From assembly GCA_963839725.1 (NCBI GenBank), contig CAWIWT010000026.1:152997-216996 (forward strand): DNA of 64,000 bases, written 5' to 3'. Every line of letters starts with the position of its first letter. Position 1 is the first letter of the stretch. Origin of the DNA: Kumtagia sp963839725 (GTDB lineage Bacteria > Pseudomonadota > Alphaproteobacteria > Rhizobiales > Rhizobiaceae). The position numbers and the translations under genes were made by a program. The notes under the pieces are model-generated. The model was not told the origin of the DNA, did no database searches, and saw nothing but the letters and a program-made list of their open reading frames with translations. Below are positions 28,095 to 35,907 of this stretch, one piece after another.

Positions 28095-28869
28095 AGTGCG
28101 CGATAGCGTTGCGCAGGTCGCTGTCGGACATGCCGGTGATCACCTCCTCGACCTTTCCGACGCTGGTCTTTTTCGGATCGATGTCGTCGGCCACCACCTT
28201 GCCCTGCCGCATCACCACGATGCGATCGACGACCTGGAAAACGTGATGGATGTTGTGAGCGATGAAGACGCACGAATGGCCGGTATCGCGCGCGTTTCGC
28301 ACGAATCGCAGCACGCCCTGCGTCTCGGCGACGCCGAGATTGTTGGTCGGCTCGTCGAGAATGATCAGATCGCTGTGAAAATGCATGGCGCGCGCGATCG
28401 CCACGGCCTGGCGCTCGCCGCCCGAGAGAGACCCGATCGGCGTGGTCGGTGGAATGTTCTTGGTGATGCCGACGCGCCTCAGGAGATCGCGCGCGACCTG
28501 CTCCATGGCGGCCTGATCCATCCTGTTGAGGAACTTCGGCCCCTTGGTCGGCTCGCGTCCGAGGAAAAGGTTTCGCGTGATGGAGAGTTGGGTCACCAGC
28601 GCGGAGTCTTGGTAGATCGTCTCGATGCCGTTGGCGATCGCATCGGTTGTGCTCCTGATATCGACCTTCTTGCCCTTCAAGTGGATTTCGCCGCTCGTCA
28701 GGCGCACCGCGCCCGACAGAACCTTGATAAGCGTCGACTTGCCAGCGCCGTTGTCGCCCAGCAGACCGACGATCTCGTTGGGGAAGACGCGGAACGTCAC
28801 GTCATCGAGCGCGCGCACGCGTCCGTAATACTTGCTGACGTTCTTCATGAGGACGAGTTCTTCGGCCAT
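28093..28869 (-). CDS. sugar ABC transporter ATP-binding protein
   Basis: 258 residues from the ATG at 28869 (MAEELVLMKNVSKYYGR). The frame reaches 28887, but those codons lie in the terminal repeat of the mobile element. Walker A is GDNGAGKSTLIKVL, the signature is SLSGGERQAVAIARAM and Walker B is LIILDEPTNNLG. A single ABC domain rather than the tandem RbsA type groups it with the FrcA-like ATPases. It is bracketed on both sides by related MITE-like elements that replace the normal intercistronic gaps. Confidence 0.92.
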   Translation of the reverse strand: MAEELVLMKNVSKYYGRVRALDDVTFRVFPNEIVGLLGDNGAGKSTLIKVLSGAVRLTSGEIHLKGKKVDIRSTTDAIANGIETIYQDSALVTQLSITRNLFLGREPTKGPKFLNRMDQAAMEQVARDLLRRVGITKNIPPTTPIGSLSGGERQAVAIARAMHFHSDLIILDEPTNNLGVAETQGVLRFVRNARDTGHSCVFIAHNIHHVFQVVDRIVVMRQGKVVADDIDPKKTSVGKVEEVITGMSDSDLRNAIAH

Positions 28870-28874
28870 CGTCA

Positions 28875-29142
28875 GACCATGCTCCATCTAAGTTGCGCCG
28901 TTCTGTTTCTCGGATGGCGAGACGAACCAGGCGGAGAACGTCGAATGCTCGATGCGGTGCATCGGGCGAGACGTTCGACGAAGTGGGCGTCCGCCAGCCG
29001 GAAACCCTCCGGGCCAGGCGAGTTCCCCGCAAATCCTTCGGCCTTTGGCTCGCCCGTACTTCCGGTACGGCCGTCGCCAAACGCCTCGACCTTGCGAGGA
29101 ACTCCCACCGGCAGAACGGTACAACTTAGGTGGAGCATGGTC
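28875..29142. mobile_element. MITE-like element, copy 2
   Basis: 268 bp with terminal inverted repeats of 31 bp (28875-28905 and 29112-29142) differing at only about three positions; each begins GACCATGCTCCA on its own strand and ends CCGTTCTG. It fits exactly between the permease stop (29143) and the ATPase start (28869). It contains TTCCGGTACGG palindromic blocks and GCAAATCCTTCGGCC, shared with copy 1. Confidence 0.75.
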
Positions 29143-30114
29143 TCAATTCCCCGACTGATGTCTGCGCTCGAGGCCCGAATGGAGGGCCATCATGCCCAGG
29201 ATGATGGCGCCGATGAAAATGTTGTAGGCGAGGCCCGGCACACCGACCATGACGATGCCGTTGCGCATGATGCGCAGGATGAAAATGCCGATCACCGTGC
29301 CGATAATGGTGCCCCGACCTCCGGTGAGCGCCGTGCCGCCGATCACCACCATGGCGATGACTTCCAGCTCGTAGCCGGTTCCGCTGTTCGGATTGGCGGC
29401 GGAGGTGCGGATCGAACTGATGATACCGGCGAACGCCGACAGGAAAGCGGAGAGAATGAACAGAATGACCTTGGTGCGGTCGACATTGACGCCGCGCGCA
29501 CGCGCCGCATTGGGATTGCCGCCCGACGCCTGGATCCAGTTGCCGAACTTGGTTTGCGTCAGCGTATAGCCGAGCACGACCGCGACAATGATGAACCAGA
29601 ACAGCGACATGTAGATGCGGAACGGACCGATGTAGAAATCGCCGACCAGCACCTGCGACAGCCAGTAGTCTCCGGAATTCCACGTCCGCTGCGGGAAACC
29701 GTCGGTGATGAAAAGTGCCGTACCGCGCGCAACCAGAAGCATTCCGAGCGTCACCAGGAAGGATGGTATCTTCAGGCGCGTGACGAAGAGGCCGTTCACC
29801 CAGCCGATCAGAACTGCAACGAGCAGAGCGATGACGAAAGAGAGTTCAAGCGGCAGCGAGCCGGCATTGAACAGGGTCCACATGATCACCGGCGTCAGGC
29901 CGAAGAGGGAGCCAACCGACAGGTCGAATTCGCCCGACGTCATCAGCAATGTCATGGCAAGCGCGACGAGGCCAAGCTCGACGGAGAAAGCCAGCGTGTT
30001 GCTGATGTTCAACGCAGACAGGAACTGCGGATTTATGGCGTAGAAGACGATGAGCTCGGCGACCAGCAGCACGAGCGGGCCGAATTCAGGTTTCAGGAAC
30101 AGGCGCTGGAGCAT
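29143..30114 (-). CDS. sugar ABC transporter permease
   Basis: 323 residues from the ATG at 30114 (MLQRLFLKPEFGPLVLL), with CTGGAAAG upstream. This is a ribose/xylose/inositol-class permease: SGEFDLSVGSLFGLTPVIMW and RARGVNVDRTKVILFILSAF followed by GYELEVIAMVVIGGTALTGG are family hallmarks. Nine or so membrane helices are visible. It works with the binding protein and the single-domain ATPase. Confidence 0.93.
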   Translation of the reverse strand: MLQRLFLKPEFGPLVLLVAELIVFYAINPQFLSALNISNTLAFSVELGLVALAMTLLMTSGEFDLSVGSLFGLTPVIMWTLFNAGSLPLELSFVIALLVAVLIGWVNGLFVTRLKIPSFLVTLGMLLVARGTALFITDGFPQRTWNSGDYWLSQVLVGDFYIGPFRIYMSLFWFIIVAVVLGYTLTQTKFGNWIQASGGNPNAARARGVNVDRTKVILFILSAFLSAFAGIISSIRTSAANPNSGTGYELEVIAMVVIGGTALTGGRGTIIGTVIGIFILRIMRNGIVMVGVPGLAYNIFIGAIILGMMALHSGLERRHQSGN

Positions 30115-30196
30115 GACTGACTTTCCAGGGTTAGCGGGCGAAAATGACAGAGACATGCCGACAGCGTTGCGTTGGTGGGATGGATGGGTCGGGACC

Positions 30197-30229
30197 GGCG
30201 TCCGCGACGGAGAAACCGCCGCGAACGCC
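30197..30229 (-). promoter_or_regulatory. intercistronic hairpin after the binding-protein gene
   Basis: GGCGTCCGCGACGG (30197-30210) pairs with CCGCCGCGAACGCC (30216-30229), 12 of 14 positions, loop of 5 nt. There is no T-run. In transport operons such hairpins stabilise the upstream binding-protein mRNA and lower expression of the following permease; this role is inferred. Confidence 0.5.
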
Positions 30230-30242
30230 TTGATTATTAGGC

Positions 30243-31175
30243 CTATTTGCCCGACATAACGTCGGCATAGACCTGAGCGGTGTCCTTCTCGTAGAGCGCG
30301 CCGGTGATGATGTTGAATGCCGGCGGAATGCCATCGGTCGCCATCAGCCCGAGCGACAAGGCGAGATAGCTTGTCGCCTGTGGATCTTGCCATTGCGCGG
30401 CGTTGACGTAGCCTTCCATCACTTCCGAAGTGGTATCGAGCGAGTTGCCCCATCCGACGACCGGAAGCTCGCCGGGCTTCACACCGACCTGATCGAACAC
30501 GCGCTTGATGCTGCCCGTGGCCAGATCGCCGAGACCGATGATCGCCTTGATCTTGGCGCGGTTGGCGCTGAGGTAGTCGCTCATGCGGGTGATGACTTCA
30601 GCCTGGTCGAGCGTGGTCTCGGTGACTTCCCAGGTGATGCCGAGCGGTTCGAATACCTCCTTGATGCCCTTCTCCTCCTCGACGCCGTAGCTGGCGCCGG
30701 GAACTTCGACGGGCATCCACACGAAATCGCCCTTTTTCACGAAGCCCTTGTCGACCAGGTATTGCGCCCAGCCACGGCCGACGACGATGAGGTCGGTGCC
30801 GACGTAAGCCTGGAAGTTGGCCGAAGGATCAGGCGTGTTGAAGTTGATCAGCGGGATGTTGGCCGCCTTCGCTTCCTTGACGATCTCGACAAGGCTGCCC
30901 GGATCCGGGCTGGTGGTGACGATCGCGTCGGCCTTGGCGGCGATCGCAGCGCGGATCGCTTCCTGCTGGGACGGAACGTCGCCATTGTGGAACGAGGTAT
31001 TGACGGTCTGACCCGTCGACTTCGCCCAGGTCTCGGCGCCCTGCAGGAAGTAGGTCCAGACAGGATCGGCGGGGCCGCCATGCGAGATCCAGTAAAGCGT
31101 CTTGGCCTGTGCGGCGACCGGCAAAGCCAGCGCAATCATCAGGCCGTAGACCAAGAGTCTCAGTTTACTCAGCAT
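30243..31175 (-). CDS. sugar ABC transporter substrate-binding protein (MocB/ribose-binding class)
   Basis: 310 residues. A signal peptide ends near ALALPVAAQA. The periplasmic-binding-protein type 1 fold shows ISHGGPADPVWTYFLQGAETW, AIVTTSPDPGSLVEIVKEAK and GWGNSLDTTSEVMEGYVNAA. GGGAGG lies 7 nt before the ATG. It belongs to the ribose/xylose/inositol class; the ligand cannot be fixed by eye. Together with the dehydrogenase and isomerase genes it matches the layout of mocB in rhizopine loci. The 206-bp spacer upstream has a GC-rich hairpin (31218-31240) but no gene. Confidence 0.9.
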   Translation of the reverse strand: MLSKLRLLVYGLMIALALPVAAQAKTLYWISHGGPADPVWTYFLQGAETWAKSTGQTVNTSFHNGDVPSQQEAIRAAIAAKADAIVTTSPDPGSLVEIVKEAKAANIPLINFNTPDPSANFQAYVGTDLIVVGRGWAQYLVDKGFVKKGDFVWMPVEVPGASYGVEEEKGIKEVFEPLGITWEVTETTLDQAEVITRMSDYLSANRAKIKAIIGLGDLATGSIKRVFDQVGVKPGELPVVGWGNSLDTTSEVMEGYVNAAQWQDPQATSYLALSLGLMATDGIPPAFNIITGALYEKDTAQVYADVMSGK

Positions 31176-31381
31176 TGATTACCTCCCATTGAAAACGTGA
31201 GTTCGTTGCTCCTCCACGGTCCGGGTCAACCCGGGCCGCCTACCTCGGCATCAGGCTCCGAGCGCACCGTCGCCGCCTGAGCCGGTAGGCTTCAAGCAGG
31301 CGCTCGGTACACCATTCAGAGGCCATACCCAGTTCCATGTCAAACCGCGCTTTTTCCTTTCTTGCGGCACCTTCGGCCATA

Positions 31382-32296
31382 TCAAAGCCCGTTGGCGACG
31401 AACTTGCCGTCCAGGAACTTCTTGGCGCGCGGCACGTCGTCCTCGGACAGATGCTCGATGATCACCGGCATGTTCGGGTGCTTCTCCGCGAGCCGCTTCA
31501 GATAGAGATCGTAGTTGAGCGAACCGAGACCCGGCGCCGGCAATTCGATCTCGCCGACACCGCGGAAGGTATGGCTCTCCAGTGCGTCCGCGTCGCCAAT
31601 ATCGGCGTGCTTCTCCGACTTGTCGTCGCCGGAACGCTTCACGTCCTTGGCATGCGCGATCTTTATCTTGTCGGTCAGCGTATCGAACACCTGGTTCAGG
31701 ATCTGATCCATCCGGTCGATATTGTGCGTCTCGAAGTAGTTGGTCGGGTCCATTAGCAGGCCGAGTCCCGGATGATCGACCTGCGCGAACATCTTAACCG
31801 TCTCCTCGACCGAGCCGACGACATTGTTCACATAGGTTTCGAGCAGGAACATCGCGCCGTGGTCGTAGGCGGTCTGCGCCAGGTCGGCGATCACCTTGCG
31901 GCATTCCTCGAAGCCTTCCTCGGTCTTGTTCTTAGGGTGGTGCACCCAGTCGGACTCGGTGTTGTAGGTGCCGGTCTCGGAGATGACGTAAGGCGAGCCG
32001 AAGTGGCGGGCGTTGCGGATGATCTCCTTCAAATAGTTGACGCGCTTCTCGCGCTCCGCCTTGTCCGGATGGATGATGTTGGTGTAGCCCGAAACGCAGC
32101 AGACCGGCAGATTGTGGCTACGGAAGGTGTCACGCACCTTCTTTGCCTTGTCCTTGGTGATCTGACCCGCCGACAGTTCGACGTCCTTGAAATGCAGGTC
32201 GAGCTGAACCGTATTGAACCCGAGCCCCCGTATCTTCCGCGCGGTTTCCTCGAGACCATACGGAAAATAGCCGGTGAAAATGCCTGCTTGCATCAT
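31382..32296 (-). CDS. sugar phosphate isomerase/epimerase (TIM barrel, MocC/IolE-like)
   Basis: 304 residues from ATGATG at 32296/32293, GGAGGA upstream. The AP-endonuclease-2-type barrel shows GIFTGYFPYGLEETARKIRG, metal-site segments LLETYVNNV, LLMDPTNYF, IKIAHAKDVKRSG and IIEHLSEDDV. Members act as inosose isomerases/dehydratases or keto-sugar isomerases. It lies 22 bp after the Gfo/Idh gene, so both are in one transcript. Confidence 0.88.
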   Translation of the reverse strand: MMQAGIFTGYFPYGLEETARKIRGLGFNTVQLDLHFKDVELSAGQITKDKAKKVRDTFRSHNLPVCCVSGYTNIIHPDKAEREKRVNYLKEIIRNARHFGSPYVISETGTYNTESDWVHHPKNKTEEGFEECRKVIADLAQTAYDHGAMFLLETYVNNVVGSVEETVKMFAQVDHPGLGLLMDPTNYFETHNIDRMDQILNQVFDTLTDKIKIAHAKDVKRSGDDKSEKHADIGDADALESHTFRGVGEIELPAPGLGSLNYDLYLKRLAEKHPNMPVIIEHLSEDDVPRAKKFLDGKFVANGL

Positions 32297-32318
32297 GGGG
32301 GATGTCCTCCCTGCAGAT

Positions 32319-33410
32319 TCAGTTGATGGAAATTTCGGAAAGCTTGATCGTGCGGCCTTGGTCGATGGACCGGTAACCGGCCTCGACCAGCGCCATTGTC
32401 TTGACGTTGTCCGCAACGGATAGCGCCGGGACCGACCCGGTCTTCACTGCATGCTGGAGTTGCTCCATCACGCCGATGAAAGCGTGCGGGAACCACATCG
32501 TACCCCAGCTGGGCGAAACCCATTTGCCGCCGGTTTTCCTGGCCGACGCGTAGGACAGAGTCGATGCCGCGCCCGTCGGCCAGCCGATCGTGCCCTTGGC
32601 AACGCCTTCGGTGCCATCGACGCGCCAGTTGATGTGCTGGTCGTCCTGATAGCCTTCCTGGCGCGGACCGGACCACACATCCTCCAGCGACAGAGCAAGC
32701 ACGCCGGACGGGAATTTGATGGTCGACACCGTGATGCCGTCGAAATGATCGAAGGTGGTGCGCGGGTCCTTGCGCGTCAGCGTGGTGATTTCCTCGGCGT
32801 CTCCAAACAGAAATCGCAGCACATCGAGATGGTGAACGCTCATGTTCGACAGCGTCAAGCGGTCATAGCCCTCCAAAAAGGTCTGCCAGTGCGGAATGGC
32901 GTGCATGTCAATCTGCGCGAAGACGATGTCGCCGAGCGCGCCCGAGTCCATGACCTGCTTGAGCACGCGCATCGACTGGTCGTAGCGCATATTCTGGTTG
33001 ACCGAGAGTATCTTGCCGGCCTTCGTTGCCTCGTCGCGCAGCTTGATCGCTTCGTCCAGCGAAAGCGCCAGCGGCTTCTGCGCCAGGATTGCCTTGATGT
33101 GCTTTTGCTTCAGTGCATGGCGAATGAGCGCCGGCTGCTGGTCCGGCGGAAAGGCAAGGTCGATGATTTCGACGTCGGTGTCTTCGATCAGCCTTTCCGG
33201 CTTATCGTCAACCTTGGGAATGCCCCAGCGCTGGGCGACCTTCTCGGCGTTGGCCTTGGTGCGCGAGGCAATGGCAACGACCGGAAACCTGGCTTCCTTG
33301 TATGCCGCCAGATGGCACTCGGCCATGATCATGCCGGCGCCGATGCAGCCGATCCGATAATCCCTGGTTCGGATCTTGACGTCCGGCTCGAACCCCATTG
33401 CGTTCGCCAT
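32319..33410 (-). CDS. Gfo/Idh/MocA family oxidoreductase
   Basis: 363 residues from the ATG at 33410, chosen for GGAGGAAGG directly upstream; an in-frame ATG at 33485 is weaker. The NAD(P) motif is IGCIGAGMIMAECHLAAYKE, the catalytic lysine region is ILAQKPLALSLDEAI (the EKP motif with Q), and HAIPHWQTFLEG plus SNMSVHHLDVLRFLFGD follow. Family members include inositol 2-dehydrogenase and MocA. The Glu of the usual EKP is Gln here, which is seen in some members. First structural gene of the catabolic operon. Confidence 0.9.
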   Translation of the reverse strand: MANAMGFEPDVKIRTRDYRIGCIGAGMIMAECHLAAYKEARFPVVAIASRTKANAEKVAQRWGIPKVDDKPERLIEDTDVEIIDLAFPPDQQPALIRHALKQKHIKAILAQKPLALSLDEAIKLRDEATKAGKILSVNQNMRYDQSMRVLKQVMDSGALGDIVFAQIDMHAIPHWQTFLEGYDRLTLSNMSVHHLDVLRFLFGDAEEITTLTRKDPRTTFDHFDGITVSTIKFPSGVLALSLEDVWSGPRQEGYQDDQHINWRVDGTEGVAKGTIGWPTGAASTLSYASARKTGGKWVSPSWGTMWFPHAFIGVMEQLQHAVKTGSVPALSVADNVKTMALVEAGYRSIDQGRTIKLSEISIN

Positions 33411-33633
33411 GCCTTCCTCCGACGCATTATTCTTGGTTTGAGCCCGCGCGACAAGGCGCACCCGCGACTGCTCAAGCGTGGTCATGGCTCACTCTCGAAC
33501 ACCGCAGCCGGTTTCCCAAGCGATTATCCGCCCACTATTCGACCTTGAAATTTCCGGCCTCACGCCGATTTCGATGGCAAAGGCATGTGAATTCCTCCCA
33601 GTGGGCACTCCTCCAGCACCGGCAACATGATGG

Positions 33634-33691
33634 ATATTGACGACACCGTCCAAACGCTGTCAACATCATTTCTAATCAAAAAGCATCATTT
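33634..33691 (-). promoter_or_regulatory. promoter and direct-repeat operator of the catabolic operon
   Basis: On the minus strand TTGACA (33658-33663) is followed after 17 bp by TCAATAT (33634-33640), an excellent housekeeping promoter. Just upstream, AAATGATG occurs twice (33664-33671 and 33684-33691) exactly 20 bp apart, two helical turns. These repeats are good candidates for a regulator site; the divergent LacI protein is the obvious candidate. The leader to the first gene is about 220 nt. Confidence 0.55.
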
Positions 33692-33950
33692 AAACAGTCA
33701 GGGAGGCAGGCTTGCAGAGGTGTTGCGAATGTTCTCCACCACATATGCGGTATTTTGAGGGTTTTCGAAAAGGCCTTGCCAGTCAATCCGGGCGCAGCCA
33801 TCCGACCGCAGCACTAACGCCGAGCGACCTTCCCGTGAGATTTGCAGCAAACAACTTCAATTTACCTCAGAATCGGCTATCGGTTAACTCAAACCACCAG
33901 CGCCGTTGCGCGCCGCCTGTTGTCTGGACACGGAAACGAAGGCATTAGAC

Positions 33951-34982
33951 TTGCGGGCGACCCTTATCGACATTGCGCGGGAAGCAGGCGTCTCGGCGGC
34001 AACGGTGGACCGTGTCCTCAACAACCGCTCGGGCGTGCGATCGCGCACCCGCGAAATCGTCCTAGAGACCGCCCAGCGGCTCGGCTACATCGCGGAGGCG
34101 GCAGCCTCGTCGTCCACCTCTCGCTCGCAGGCCCACGAGACCATCCGCCTTGCTTTCGCCCTGCCCGCCGGCACCAACACCTTCATGAAGATACTGCACC
34201 GGCAGATTGAAATGCAGGCGGGGTCGAGACCGGATCTCGACGTGCGCATCGTCACCATCGAAGGCTTCAATCCCGACCGCCTCGCTCGCGCCCTGCAGGA
34301 TCTGCGCGGCGACGCGCAAGGTTTCGGCGTGGTCGCGCTGGACCACCCAACAGTGCGCGAGGCGTTGCGCTCGCTCGCATCCGGCGGCGCCAAGATCGTC
34401 ACGCTGGTGTCCGACATTCTTCATGTCCCACGTGCTGCCTATATCGGCATCGACAACCGCGCGGCAGGCCGCCTCGCCGGCTACCTCGCCAGCCGCTTCC
34501 TGCATGAAAACAACGCGGGAAAGGTCGCGATCTTCGCCGGCTCGCTGTCTTATCGCGGCCATGAGGAGCGCGAGATGGGATTCCGTCACATACTGGTGGA
34601 GGAGTTCCCGAACCTGCGCATCGTCGAACTGCTCGAAATGCTGGACGATCGCGACAAAGCCTATGCGGAAGCCTCAAAACTGCTCGACCGCCACCCCGAC
34701 CTGGCCGCGATCTACAATATCGGCGCGGGCAATCCGGGTATCGCCCGTGCCTTGAAAGAGCGTGGACGCGAGCACTCGGTCATCTTCATCGGCCATGAAG
34801 TGACCGAAGCCACCAAGGAACTGCTGCTCGATGAAACCATGGATGCGGTGATCGACCAGAACCCTCGGGTCGAGGCGCGCGAGGCGCTGAATATCCTCAG
34901 CCGTCTCGTGCGGGGCGAACCGTTCGACTACCACCCGCCCCGCCTTCAGGTCATCTTCAAGGAAAATATCCCGGAGATCTGA
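33951..34982 (+). CDS. LacI family transcriptional regulator
   Basis: 343 residues from a TTG at 33951, preceded by GAAGG; no ATG fits the N-terminus. The helix-turn-helix is TLIDIAREAGVSAATVDRVL with the hinge RSGVRSRTREIVLETAQRLGY. The periplasmic-binding-like ligand domain shows YIGIDNRAAGRLAGYLASRF and KVAIFAGSLSYRGHEERE. It reads away from the catabolic operon and should control it in answer to a sugar or inositol-like ligand. Confidence 0.88.
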   Translation: MRATLIDIAREAGVSAATVDRVLNNRSGVRSRTREIVLETAQRLGYIAEAAASSSTSRSQAHETIRLAFALPAGTNTFMKILHRQIEMQAGSRPDLDVRIVTIEGFNPDRLARALQDLRGDAQGFGVVALDHPTVREALRSLASGGAKIVTLVSDILHVPRAAYIGIDNRAAGRLAGYLASRFLHENNAGKVAIFAGSLSYRGHEEREMGFRHILVEEFPNLRIVELLEMLDDRDKAYAEASKLLDRHPDLAAIYNIGAGNPGIARALKERGREHSVIFIGHEVTEATKELLLDETMDAVIDQNPRVEAREALNILSRLVRGEPFDYHPPRLQVIFKENIPEI

Positions 34983-35864
34983 TGTCCGATGCAATCGCAT
35001 TTGCCGAACTCCGATAGTCGAGGTTAGCGCCGAGCACCCATGCTTGTCGTCACTCCCGGCCTCGTGAGCGAGCGTCAGCGAGCCGAGAGTGTCGGGTAAT
35101 CCATTCCTCTTCCTATCCGAGCAACGCCGGTGAGAATTTAGTAACCGATTGAATCCGTGAATTTATCTCTTCTGCACCGGCATTGTCGCGGAGGGTCCGA
35201 GGCCTGGATCCCCGACGCTCTCCGTTCGCTTCGCTCACTCACGAGGTCGAGGACGACGACAGGGAAGAGCGTCTCCATATGCGATTCCCCTGTTGATGGC
35301 CGGGTGCGACTGTCTGCAGAGCACGGCATACGGAGTCCGCCGGGTGAACAAAATTTCGCAAATTCGCTCTTGATGGAAAAAACATTATCTTTCGATTTCA
35401 ATACTTTATCTCAAACCAGCGAGATAAGGTCGACGAATTTGTCCCCACCCTCCTATACGGCCTTATCCCCCGTCCTGCTTTCTCGTTGGGGTTTGGGTGG
35501 CCACCGGGCTGACCAGGGAGAAAGGTGGCGTGGGGCTGATCCCGTCCGGTAGGCGGGGTCGGGGAAGCCGGGAAGTGCTTCCCAAGGTCCGGTCCTGGCT
35601 GTCCGGCCCCTACGGTCAGAGCGACACAGGGGGAATCGGTTGTAGGGAAAACGTCGGTGGTGCGCGCCTGCCGGGCATCGTTTGAACTAAAAACAACGCG
35701 TTGTCGGTTCCTGATCCGGCAGGCGCGCACCGCCTCCCCTCATCCTGAGCTTGTCGAAGGATCGAAGGGTTCAACGACCAGGCCGGAACATCTCCGGAGC
35801 GTGGTAACGGTGAAGTTCGTCTCCCGTCAGGGCGGCGTCAGGCGGTTCAGGTTAGAAAGCGGCG
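34983..35864. repeat. gene-free, repeat-rich intergenic region
   Basis: About 880 bp without a credible gene. 35044-35100 and 35185-35270 carry the dispersed rhizobial repeat (GAGCGAGCGTCAGCGAGCC; CGGATCC-like blocks; CTTCGCTCACTCACGAGG). 35400-35750 is GC-rich and highly folded, with runs such as GGGGTTTGGGTGGCCACCGG and GGAAGTGCTTCCC. No matching known RNA family was recognised by eye. Confidence 0.55.
35659..35731. repeat. perfect 16-bp inverted repeat
   Basis: GGTGCGCGCCTGCCGG (35659-35674) and CCGGCAGGCGCGCACC (35716-35731) are exact inverted copies around a 41-nt AT-richer loop. It is far stronger than most terminators in the window and has no T-run. Role unknown. Confidence 0.7.
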
Positions 35865-35899
35865 AAAGGCGCTCGAGGCTTTTCGTCAAGCGCCTTTTT
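35865..35899. terminator. bidirectional terminator at the ompA-family gene end
   Basis: AAAGGCGCT (35865-35873) pairs with AGCGCCTTT (35889-35897), followed on the plus strand by TTTTT and on the minus strand by a short T-run. It sits 9 bp past the stop of the minus-strand OmpA gene. Confidence 0.55.
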
Positions 35900-35907
35900 A
35901 TATGCCG

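Noticed and set aside
28872..29138. Open frames inside the two MITE-like elements
   Set aside because: They lie between terminal repeats and reflect palindromic sequence; no protein family.
35400..35730. Possible RNase P RNA, tmRNA or cobalamin riboswitch
   Set aside because: None of the conserved core blocks of these families could be found, so only an unclassified structured region is reported.
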